Part shown: piece after piece, positions 37,347 to 44,452 of the stretch | How the letters are laid out: the number at the start of each line of letters is the position of its first letter | Numbering within the stretch: position 1 is the stretch's first letter | Source of the DNA: Cyclobacterium xiamenense | Lineage (GTDB): Bacteria > Bacteroidota > Bacteroidia > Cytophagales > Cyclobacteriaceae | Direction: 5' to 3' | NCBI RefSeq assembly: GCF_009467825.1 | Contig: NZ_WIOK01000001.1 | Location: 186,001-250,000 of the forward strand | Length of the DNA: 64,000 nt | Position numbers and translations under genes: made by a program | The notes under the pieces: generated by a model | Told to the model about the DNA's origin: nothing | What the model saw: the letters and a program-made list of their open reading frames with translations, nothing else | Databases searched by the model: none

Positions 37347-37479
37347 AGACGATCAAATTTTGAGCAATATTGCCTTTTCTGGAACGCTTACTTCCGGTAA
37401 ACGATCTTCGGGTAAGGAAGAGTTTTCGGAGGGCCGCGCTGCTTGAAAAAAGGAAGGTATTACTTGGTATAACCGCAGG

Positions 37480-37487
37480 CAAAATTA
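37480..37487 (-). promoter_or_regulatory. Candidate ccmC promoter -7 element
   Basis: The minus strand reads TAATTTTG, matching TAnnTTTG, in the gap between ccmB and ccmC. A weak hairpin without a T-run (CCTTTT/AAAAGG, 37561-37578) follows the ccmB stop, so ccmC-F may be transcribed separately from ccmB. Confidence 0.3.
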
Positions 37488-37582
37488 AAGGTTTATACGT
37501 GATTTATTCACATTTGTCTGGTTTATTTGCTTATCGGTCAAAGCATCCGAGAAGGTGGCTCCTTTTGCTGCTAAAAGGCGTA

Positions 37583-38248
37583 CTAACTGCGCCACAAGTA
37601 AGGGAAAAGAATGTACGAAGAAACGGCTACGATGGCGTTGATGGCAAGGAGGGTAAGGATTTTATCCAGATTTATTTCCCTGTCCAAACCATCGATCGCG
37701 TTTTTTGAAACCTGAATGGCCATTAGCAAAATGGGAATCAAGACGGGAAAACTTAAAATTGCCATCAGGGTGCCGTTATTGCTGGCTTTCGAAGCAATGG
37801 CAGATACCATGGTAAGCGAAGCCGAGAAGCCAATGGCTCCCAGGAGTAGGTTGAGCAAAAACAGCGGTTGATCGGCAACCGGGTTGCCAAATACCAGGCC
37901 AAATACCAGGTAACCGAGTAAGGCCAGCACCAGCGTCAGAAGGGTGTTGTAAATGGTTTTGGACAGGATGATCGCTTCCGGGGAAGCAATCATGTAGTAG
38001 TACAATTGCCTTCCCTGGTGTTCCTGTACAAAGCTTTTTGCCACGGCATTCACCGAAGAGAACAGGATAATGATCCAGTACAGCGCATTCCATACGGGAA
38101 CCCCCAGGTTTCCCTTACCCGCTCCCATACTAAGGTAGGCGACGAATATGGTGCTGACCACATACAGGAGGATGCCATTGATGGCGTATTTCTGGCGCCA
38201 CTCCAGTACCGCCTCTTTCTTTACCAATAGGATAATTTCCTTCCACAT
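37583..38248 (-). CDS. ccmB: Heme exporter protein CcmB
   Basis: CcmB is the permease of the CcmAB transporter that drives release of holo-CcmE. The 221-residue protein has six spans and family segments WNALYWIIILFSSVNAVAK, FVQEHQGRQLYYYMIAS and AIGFSASLTMVSAIASKASN. The frame can start at a TTG at 38257, but that codon lies inside a TATATTTG promoter element, so the ATG at 38248 is used. No ccmA ATPase gene is seen in this window; it must be elsewhere if the system is complete. Confidence 0.92.
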   Translation of the reverse strand: MWKEIILLVKKEAVLEWRQKYAINGILLYVVSTIFVAYLSMGAGKGNLGVPVWNALYWIIILFSSVNAVAKSFVQEHQGRQLYYYMIASPEAIILSKTIYNTLLTLVLALLGYLVFGLVFGNPVADQPLFLLNLLLGAIGFSASLTMVSAIASKASNNGTLMAILSFPVLIPILLMAIQVSKNAIDGLDREINLDKILTLLAINAIVAVSSYILFPYLWRS

Positions 38249-38254
38249 ACCGGG

Positions 38255-38262
38255 CAAATATA
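38255..38262 (-). promoter_or_regulatory. Candidate ccmB promoter -7 element
   Basis: The minus strand reads TATATTTG, an exact TAnnTTTG match, ending 6 bases before the ccmB ATG. A transcript from here would be leaderless or nearly so. A GCCCGA/TCGGGC hairpin lies just upstream (38269-38287). Confidence 0.4.
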
Positions 38263-38430
38263 GGGATAGCCCGATATACTTTCGGGCAGATAGGGGATTA
38301 ATTTACGTCATGGCAAGTGAGGATTAGCCCAAATTGCAAAAAAGAAGTATCCTACGTGTACAGCAGAAGTTTCCGCGTTTTTTTCCGGCTGACGCTGAAC
38401 GGAACAAATTTCAAACCTTAGCTAATTGAG

Positions 38431-39474
38431 ATGAACGAAAAGCAGAGCACAGGACTTGCCCAACGGAGAAGATTTCTAAAGCACCTCATCGTAGGAATGG
38501 CCGCAGGTACAGCCCCACTACCCGGGCTGCAGGCGAAGAATGCAACCACCCTTCCAGCCGATCAAAAGTCCTTTGTACCGGTCATGCTGACGCCGTATAA
38601 AATGGACAAATCCATCGACTACAAGGGATTGGAAGCTTTGACCGACCATTACCTGGAAGCGGGAGCAAAGGGCATGTTTGCTAACTGCCTGAGTAGCGAA
38701 ATGTATGAATTAACACCAGAAGAACGCCTGAGGGTCACAAAAACCGTTGTAAAACGGGTCAATGGTCGGTTTCCCGTAGTTTCCACAGGATCCTTTGGCA
38801 GCAATGCCGGGGAAAAAGCTGATTTTACCAAGCGGCTTGCGGACACTGGCGTGGATGCGGTCATTTGCATTACCGCTCATTTTGCAGAGGCCGCCGAGAC
38901 GGACGAGGCAATGATTCGCCGTTTGGAGGATTATCTCGGCCAAACCGAATCCCTGGCCTTGGGAACCTACGAATGTCCAAGGCCCTACAAACGGATCTTG
39001 TCCCGGAAGGTATTGGCGTTTCTTTTGGAAACGGATCGTCTGGTATACCATAAAGATACCACGGAAGATATCGATGCCATTCGTGAAAAATTGGCTGCAT
39101 CCCGGGGTAGTGGATTAGACCTGTACAACGCCCATATGGGAAGTGCCGTGGGGTCGCTTCGCGAAGGAGCGGCCGGTTTGTCTCCAATAGCGGGGAATTA
39201 TTACCCCGAAGTGATCGCCTGGATGTGTCAACATGCCACTGACCCAGAACGAAGGGAAGACGTGGATTGGCTTCAGGAGAAGGTTCGGGAGATGGAGACC
39301 CGGATCACCGCAAATTACCAGCTATCTTCCCGGTATTACCTAAACAAATCGGGTTTGCAAATGGAGTTGACAAGCCGGGGTGCCAACCAACCGCTTACCC
39401 CCGATCAACGGCTTGTCGTCGACCGGGCTTATGCGGAAGTACAGGAGTGGAAAGAAAGGCTGGGAATCAGCTAA
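38431..39474 (+). CDS. DapA-family aldolase/lyase homologue with Tat-like signal
   Basis: The 347-residue protein belongs to the dihydrodipicolinate synthase / N-acetylneuraminate lyase superfamily. The likely Schiff-base Lys208 is in LVYHKDTTEDID, and the N-terminal strand FVPVMLTPYKMDKSIDY is typical. The glycine-rich GTTGE loop is replaced by ANCLSSEMYEL. It starts with a twin-arginine-like signal (QRRRFLKHLIVGMAAG, then LPGLQAKN), which is odd because family members are cytoplasmic. Export as a folded enzyme is therefore predicted. It is unlikely to be the lysine enzyme. Expressed alone, divergent from ccmB. Confidence 0.8.
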   Translation: MNEKQSTGLAQRRRFLKHLIVGMAAGTAPLPGLQAKNATTLPADQKSFVPVMLTPYKMDKSIDYKGLEALTDHYLEAGAKGMFANCLSSEMYELTPEERLRVTKTVVKRVNGRFPVVSTGSFGSNAGEKADFTKRLADTGVDAVICITAHFAEAAETDEAMIRRLEDYLGQTESLALGTYECPRPYKRILSRKVLAFLLETDRLVYHKDTTEDIDAIREKLAASRGSGLDLYNAHMGSAVGSLREGAAGLSPIAGNYYPEVIAWMCQHATDPERREDVDWLQEKVREMETRITANYQLSSRYYLNKSGLQMELTSRGANQPLTPDQRLVVDRAYAEVQEWKERLGIS

Positions 39475-40744
39475 TCCATTCGAAGCCCAGGTAGGGCACC
39501 AACACCTGCGGCATGCGTATGCCCTGATCGCTTTGGTTGTTTTCGAGTAGAGCTGCCACAATTCGAGGCAATGCCAAAGCACTGCCGTTAAGCGTGTGCG
39601 CCAATACGGTCTTTTTGTCCTGATTTTTGAAGCGGAGCTTTAGGCGATTGGATTGGTAGGTTTCAAAATTGCTCACCGAACTCACCTCCAACCAGCGTTC
39701 CTGCGCTGCAGAGAAGACCTCCATGTCATAGGTAAGGGCAGCCGTGAACCCCATGTCTCCTCCGCAAAGGCGCAGCACGCGGTAGGGCAGCTCCAATTTT
39801 TGCAGCAGCCCCTGCACATGTAGGCTCATCTCCTCCAGACTCGGATAGGATTGGTCGGGGTGGGTGATTTGAACAATTTCGACTTTGTCAAATTGATGCA
39901 GCCGGTTTAGCCCCCGCACGTGTGCTCCCCAGTTTCCGGCCTCTCTTCTGAAACAAGGTGTGTACCCGGCATTCTTTTTGGGAAGATCACTTTCACTAAG
40001 CACCTCATTACGGTACATGTTGGTGATGGGTACCTCGGCCGTGGGGATCAGGTAAAGCCCATCCGCGCCAGCCAGGTACATCTGCCCTTCCTTGTCCGGT
40101 AATTGACCTGTGGCATAGCCGCTTTCTTCGTTGATTAAGATTGGGGGTTGTACCTCCTTGTAGCCTGCCTTTTCGGCCTCATCCAGAAAAAAGTTTATCA
40201 ACGCTCGTTGCAATTTGGCTCCTTTGCCTTTGTACACGGGAAACCCAGCGCCGGTTATTTTAACACCCAATTCGAAATCCACGATATCGTATTTTTTGAT
40301 CAACTCCCAATGGGGCATTTTTTGCGTACCTGTTAACGCGGGAATGGTTCCCTTTTGCAAAACTACTTCGTTATCCTCAGCAGATTTTCCCGCCGGGACG
40401 GATGGGTGTGGAACATTGGGGATTGTATAAAGCAGACGGATTAGTGATTCCTCGCAGGTCGCGTAGTCCTCCTCCAGCGCTTTTACCTTTGATTTAATTG
40501 CTGCTGTTTGGCGTTTGGCGGCCTCGGCTTCCTCTTTTTTACCTTCTTTCATCAATTGCCCGATTTGTCTGGCCATGGCGTTGGATTCGGCTTGCAGGCC
40601 GTCCCGCTCTACCTGGGTCTGCTTCCGTTTATCGTCCAGTTTTAGCACTTCCTGAAGTAAAGATTCGGGTTCAGGAAGGTTTCTTTTTTTCAATCCTTCG
40701 CAGGCACGATCGAAATTATCTCTGATTTCATTTACCTGAAGCAT
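39467..40744 (-). CDS. serS: Seryl-tRNA synthetase
   Basis: SerS charges tRNA(Ser) with serine. The frame is open to 40846, but the ATG at 40744 (LQVNEIRDNFDRACEGLKKR) matches the normal start, giving 425 residues. The N-terminal coiled-coil arm spans about 30-105 (VERDGLQAESNAMARQIGQL). Class II motifs follow: PTAEVPITNMYRNEVL, PCFRREAGNWGAHVRGLNR (motif 2) and NGSALALPRIVAALLENNQ (motif 3). It overlaps the convergent DapA-like gene by 8 bases. Confidence 0.96.
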   Translation of the reverse strand: MLQVNEIRDNFDRACEGLKKRNLPEPESLLQEVLKLDDKRKQTQVERDGLQAESNAMARQIGQLMKEGKKEEAEAAKRQTAAIKSKVKALEEDYATCEESLIRLLYTIPNVPHPSVPAGKSAEDNEVVLQKGTIPALTGTQKMPHWELIKKYDIVDFELGVKITGAGFPVYKGKGAKLQRALINFFLDEAEKAGYKEVQPPILINEESGYATGQLPDKEGQMYLAGADGLYLIPTAEVPITNMYRNEVLSESDLPKKNAGYTPCFRREAGNWGAHVRGLNRLHQFDKVEIVQITHPDQSYPSLEEMSLHVQGLLQKLELPYRVLRLCGGDMGFTAALTYDMEVFSAAQERWLEVSSVSNFETYQSNRLKLRFKNQDKKTVLAHTLNGSALALPRIVAALLENNQSDQGIRMPQVLVPYLGFEWIS

Positions 40745-40780
40745 GTGTATGGGGCTTTTTTCGTTGAAAATTTTAGGCTG

Positions 40781-40807
40781 CAAAGATAAGGAATAAGTTC
40801 CGGGCAA
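40781..40807 (-). promoter_or_regulatory. Candidate serS promoter (-33 and -7 elements)
   Basis: On the minus strand TTG (40807-40805) is followed after 16 bases by TATCTTTG (40788-40781). The -7 element matches TAnnTTTG and lies 36 bases before the serS ATG. Confidence 0.45.
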
Positions 40808-40904
40808 GGGGTATATTCCGGATATTTTGGAATTGCGGATTGGCAAAATTGTGCGAATTGACTATCTTCAAACTTTATCTTTTATTTAACCCATTAATCA
40901 GCGT

Positions 40905-41780
40905 ATGAAATTTACTGTTTTTGCATTAGCCGTATTCCTCGTATCGTTTGCTGGGGTTCAGGCCCAGGAAGATCCCCTTCGGATCATCATGATCGGCGCC
41001 CACCCGGACGATTGTGACATTAAAGGTGGCGGTACTGCCGCTTTGTTTGTAGCCATGGGGCACAAGGTCAAATTTGTTTCGGTGACCAATGGCGATGCCG
41101 GACACATGGAAGAGGGAGGAGGCATGCTGGCGAAAAGGCGTATTGCGGAAACCCAGGAAGTAGCCCGGCGGCTGGGCGTGGATTACGACGTACTGGATAA
41201 CCACGACGGTGAATTGCTTCCCACGCTTGAAATCCGTCTTCAGATCATCCGTAAGATTCGCGAATGGGATGCGGATGTAGTCATCGCGCCACGCCCAAAT
41301 GACTACCACCCTGACCACCGCTATACGGGTGTGTTGGTGCAGGATGCCGCCTACATGGTCGGCGTACCCAACGTGGCTCCCGATACGCCTCCCTTGCGAA
41401 AAAACCCGGTCTTTTTGTACTTCCAGGATCATTTCCAAAAGCCCAACCCCTTTGAACCACACGTAGCGATTGATATTACCCAGGTGATCGATAAAAAGAT
41501 TGACGGCATGGACGCACACGTGTCCCAGTTTTATGAATGGCTGCCCTGGATTGGTGGCTATGCAGACGAAGTTCCCGAAGGGAAAGAGGAGCGAAAAGAA
41601 TGGCTCAAGGGAAAACGATTTGGAAGCATTACACCTGCGGTCAGAAGCAACCTGGAAAAGTGGTACGGGTCTGCCCGGGCGGAGCAGGTTGGGTACGCGG
41701 AAGCATTTGAAGTGTGTGAATACGGGTCACAGCCAACCGAGGAGGACCTAAAGCGGCTATTTCCCATGCTTGGGAAATAG
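40905..41780 (+). CDS. Exported PIG-L family deacetylase
   Basis: The 291-residue protein has a signal peptide (residues 1-20, VFLVSFAGVQA). A PIG-L/LmbE zinc deacetylase domain follows. The metal motif is GAHPDDCDIKGGGTAALF near 32-49, and a downstream His pair lies in PRPNDYHPDHRYTG. These enzymes remove N-acetyl groups from amino sugars such as GlcNAc conjugates. Its exported state suggests an outside or periplasmic glycan substrate. It lies 40 bases before an SDR gene and may belong with the following sugar-acid genes. Confidence 0.88.
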   Translation: MKFTVFALAVFLVSFAGVQAQEDPLRIIMIGAHPDDCDIKGGGTAALFVAMGHKVKFVSVTNGDAGHMEEGGGMLAKRRIAETQEVARRLGVDYDVLDNHDGELLPTLEIRLQIIRKIREWDADVVIAPRPNDYHPDHRYTGVLVQDAAYMVGVPNVAPDTPPLRKNPVFLYFQDHFQKPNPFEPHVAIDITQVIDKKIDGMDAHVSQFYEWLPWIGGYADEVPEGKEERKEWLKGKRFGSITPAVRSNLEKWYGSARAEQVGYAEAFEVCEYGSQPTEEDLKRLFPMLGK

Positions 41781-41820
41781 GATTTTAACTCATCCGTAAC
41801 TAGATAATTGAAAATACTTT

Positions 41821-42579
41821 ATGAACGAAAAAACGATCGTCGTCACCGGCGGGGCCAGTGGCATTGGACTTGCTATCGTTAAAAAATTTGCTGGCGCAGG
41901 TGCAAGGGTGTACCTGCTGGATTTCAATGAGGCCAGCGGGCAAAAAGTCAGTAGGGAATTACAAGAAGCGGGGTTGGAGGTAGAATTCCGGCAGGCAGAT
42001 GTATCCGTGGGGGCACAGGTGCAGGCGGTAATGGATAGCATTCCAGGGAACATCGATGTTCTGGTAAACAATGCCGGCATTTCCCATATTGGAAACCTGG
42101 AAAGCACGGGGGAGGCAGACCTGGATCGCTTGTATGCCGTAAATATCAAGGGGGTGTTTCATTGCTCCAAAGCGGTTATTGGACGGATGAAATCCCAGGG
42201 AGGGGGTGTCATTATCAACATGGCTTCGGTATCTGCAACCATGGGTATACCCGACCGGTTTGCCTATTCCATGTCCAAGGGAGCCGTATTGAATATGACC
42301 TTGACCATTGCCCGGGATTATGTAACCGACAATATCCGGTGCAACGCCATTTCTCCCGCACGGATTCATACGCCCTTTGTGGACGACTACCTGGCCAAAA
42401 CCTATCCCGGAAAGGAAAAGGAGGTTTTCGATCAACTGGCGGCCACACAACCGGTAGGAAGAATGGGTAGCCCGGAGGAAGTGGCCAATATGGCCTTTTT
42501 CCTGGCATCCGACGAAGCCGCATTTCTGACGGGAGCAGATTACCTGGTAGACGGCGGCTTTTGTAAACTAAAAATGTAA
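41821..42579 (+). CDS. SDR oxidoreductase, sugar or sugar-acid dehydrogenase type
   Basis: The 252-residue short-chain dehydrogenase has the glycine motif TGGASGIGLAI at residues 9-19. Asp34 (LLDFN) at the end of beta-2 indicates NAD, NNAG is at 83-86, and the catalytic Ser136, Tyr149 and Lys153 (YSMSK) are present. With the FAH-family hydrolase 29 bases downstream it resembles the 2-keto-3-deoxy-L-fuconate or -rhamnonate dehydrogenase plus diketo-acid hydrolase pair of non-phosphorylative deoxy-sugar pathways. The substrate is inferred from this pairing only. Confidence 0.88.
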   Translation: MNEKTIVVTGGASGIGLAIVKKFAGAGARVYLLDFNEASGQKVSRELQEAGLEVEFRQADVSVGAQVQAVMDSIPGNIDVLVNNAGISHIGNLESTGEADLDRLYAVNIKGVFHCSKAVIGRMKSQGGGVIINMASVSATMGIPDRFAYSMSKGAVLNMTLTIARDYVTDNIRCNAISPARIHTPFVDDYLAKTYPGKEKEVFDQLAATQPVGRMGSPEEVANMAFFLASDEAAFLTGADYLVDGGFCKLKM

Positions 42580-42608
42580 ATATTAAAACTATAAAACTAA
42601 AATAACCC

Positions 42609-43463
42609 ATGAAACTGATTCGTTTTGGAAAAGCGGGGAATGAAAAACCCGGAATTGTTACTGACTCGGGAAAATTGCTGGATTGTTCGGCTTTCGGTGC
42701 CGATTGGACGGCTGAATTTTTGGGCGATCCGAATCGCCTGGAGGCACTTAAGCAGTGGCTTGCAGCCAACGCTTCTTCCTGCCCGGAGATCGCTCCGTCC
42801 GAGCGGCTGGGATCTCCGGTGCCCTACCCCTCGAAAATTATGTGCGTGGGATTGAATTATTCCCTGCACGCCAAAGAAAGCGGGATGGAGGTTCCCAAGC
42901 AGCCAGTATTGTTTATGAAAGCTACCTCCGCGCTGACCGGTCCCTTTGATCCCATCAGGCTTCCCAGAAATTCCAAAGCCACGGATTGGGAAGTAGAGTT
43001 GGCAATTGTTATCGGTAAGAAGGCGAGTTATGTTTCAGAGGAAGACGCCATGGATCATGTATTTGGCTACGTGCTGCACAACGACGTCAGCGAGCGGGAT
43101 TTTCAATTGCACCATGGCGGGCAATGGGTAAAAGGAAAGAGCTGCGACACCTTCGCCCCCTTGGGTCCGTACCTGGTGAGTAGGGATGAAATAGCGGATC
43201 CCCACCAATTACGCCTGTGGTTGAAGGTAAATGGCGAGACCATGCAGGACAGTACGACCTCTGATTTGGTGTTCAACGTACCGCAGCTGGTAAGTTACAT
43301 TAGCCAATACATGAGCCTGTTACCGGGAGACATCATCAGCACCGGAACACCCGCCGGGGTAGGAATGGGGCTCAAGCCACCGAGGTATTTGAAGGCAGGC
43401 GACGAAGTAGAATTGGGCATAGATGGTCTGGGGGTTTCCAGGCAGCGTGTAGAGGCACCGTAG
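42609..43463 (+). CDS. Fumarylacetoacetate hydrolase family protein
   Basis: The 284-residue protein has the FAH fold. MCVGLNYSLHAKESG lies near 78, the metal-binding acidic cluster DWEVELAIVIGKKA near 120, and YVLHNDVSERDFQ follows. The late loop is SLLPGDIISTGTPAGVGMG. The family cleaves C-C bonds of 2,4-diketo acids. Following an SDR, the likely role is hydrolysis of a 2,4-diketo-3-deoxy sugar acid to pyruvate and a hydroxy acid. Other FAH roles (oxaloacetate decarboxylase, acylpyruvase) cannot be excluded. A hairpin follows. Confidence 0.9.
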   Translation: MKLIRFGKAGNEKPGIVTDSGKLLDCSAFGADWTAEFLGDPNRLEALKQWLAANASSCPEIAPSERLGSPVPYPSKIMCVGLNYSLHAKESGMEVPKQPVLFMKATSALTGPFDPIRLPRNSKATDWEVELAIVIGKKASYVSEEDAMDHVFGYVLHNDVSERDFQLHHGGQWVKGKSCDTFAPLGPYLVSRDEIADPHQLRLWLKVNGETMQDSTTSDLVFNVPQLVSYISQYMSLLPGDIISTGTPAGVGMGLKPPRYLKAGDEVELGIDGLGVSRQRVEAP

Positions 43464-43497
43464 GCAAACGCGTGATCGCCCGAAGAAATACAGGAAC

Positions 43498-43525
43498 GAG
43501 AAGGCAACACCATGTTTGCCTTCTC
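43498..43525. terminator. Hairpin between convergent FAH and GntR genes
   Basis: GAGAAGGCAA (43498-43507) pairs perfectly with TTGCCTTCTC (43516-43525) across an 8-base loop. There is no strong T-run, so termination is likely but less certain. Its place between two convergent genes fits a shared terminator. Confidence 0.6.
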
Positions 43526-43526
43526 A

Positions 43527-44228
43527 TTATTCGTCTACGTTATCAAAATAGACTTTTAAATGCACACTCATTTTTTCCCGAAAGCTGGAGGGCGTGCCTA
43601 CTTTTAGGTCCTGCAGTAAATCCCGGTGCGAAACGGCATTCCTAACGGCCGTTTTGCCAATGATTTGCCCGCTGTGAACCAGATTAAAAATGGGGTACAA
43701 CATTTTCTGAAAGCGTAGTAGGGTTTGGTTACCGGATATTTCGTACAACATGGAATGAAATTCGGCATCAAATCGATTTTTTAGAAACCGATCTTTGGTG
43801 TTCTCCTCTTTTTCTACGAGTATTTCCAGTTTTTGGATGCTTTCCTTCGTTTTTCGAATGTAGAGCAAATCGGCGATTCCCATTTCCAGGACCAGGCGCA
43901 GTTCAAAAATATCCTGGAGGGTTGTGCTGTCCAAAAGCATGGGATTCAGTACTCGCTCAAAACTCCCCAGAATGTCTGGCTGGGTCAGGATTATCCCCCG
44001 ATTTCGTTTGGATTCAATCAAACCCAGGGTCCGAAGTCTGGACAACGCTTCCCGTAAGGCGGTTCTGCTCACCCCCATGGAAGCGGCTAATTCCGCCTCC
44101 TTTGGGATGGAATCACCCGGCTGAAGGTTGGCTTCTGTAAAATATTCCCGAAGATTAAGTTCCACCTTATCTACCAATGAGAGTGATTGATCGACTATTG
44201 GTTTGGGTTTGACATTGAATGCTTTCAC
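43527..44228 (-). CDS. FadR/GntR-family transcription regulator
   Basis: The 233-residue protein has a GntR winged helix at about 29-90 (PKEAELAASMGVSRTALREA, then LRTLGLIESKRNRGIIL). The C-terminal helical FCD sensor domain (about 100-225) shows candidate metal ligands: DAEFHSMLYEI, VHSGQI and SHRDLL. FCD regulators bind sugar acids, 2-oxo acids or similar ligands. The divergent sialidase-like gene and the island downstream, or the SDR-FAH pair, are the likely targets. Perfect inverted repeats lie just upstream. Confidence 0.9.
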   Translation of the reverse strand: MKAFNVKPKPIVDQSLSLVDKVELNLREYFTEANLQPGDSIPKEAELAASMGVSRTALREALSRLRTLGLIESKRNRGIILTQPDILGSFERVLNPMLLDSTTLQDIFELRLVLEMGIADLLYIRKTKESIQKLEILVEKEENTKDRFLKNRFDAEFHSMLYEISGNQTLLRFQKMLYPIFNLVHSGQIIGKTAVRNAVSHRDLLQDLKVGTPSSFREKMSVHLKVYFDNVDE

Positions 44229-44293
44229 AAAGGATAGATTTAGCTTAAATTCGGGGCAAATATAATAAGTAATAATAAATATTTTTTTTTGCT

Positions 44294-44332
44294 AGCGGAT
44301 ATTATCCGCTCTCTAGACGGTGATAAGCCGTC
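44294..44332. promoter_or_regulatory. Two inverted repeats upstream of the GntR gene, candidate operator
   Basis: AGCGGATA (44294-44301) and TATCCGCT (44303-44310) form a perfect 8-bp palindrome around one T. GACGG (44316-44320) and CCGTC (44328-44332) form a second repeat with a 7-base spacer. They lie between the regulator and the divergent sialidase-like gene. Inference: binding site of that regulator. Confidence 0.45.
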
Positions 44333-44452
44333 AAAAATACCTTTTCATTGACAAATTGAGGGGACGATTATCCAGGGCAGGTCGATTTTGATGTTTTGTA
44401 ATTTGCGAATTTATTTCGAAATTAGAATAAGTACTACATATTCTCCTAATCC

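Noticed and set aside
37347-37582. Possible small RNA or tRNA in the gap between ccmB and ccmC
   Set aside because: No cloverleaf or tRNA arms could be drawn; only a short CCTTTT/AAAAGG hairpin and a promoter-like element were found.
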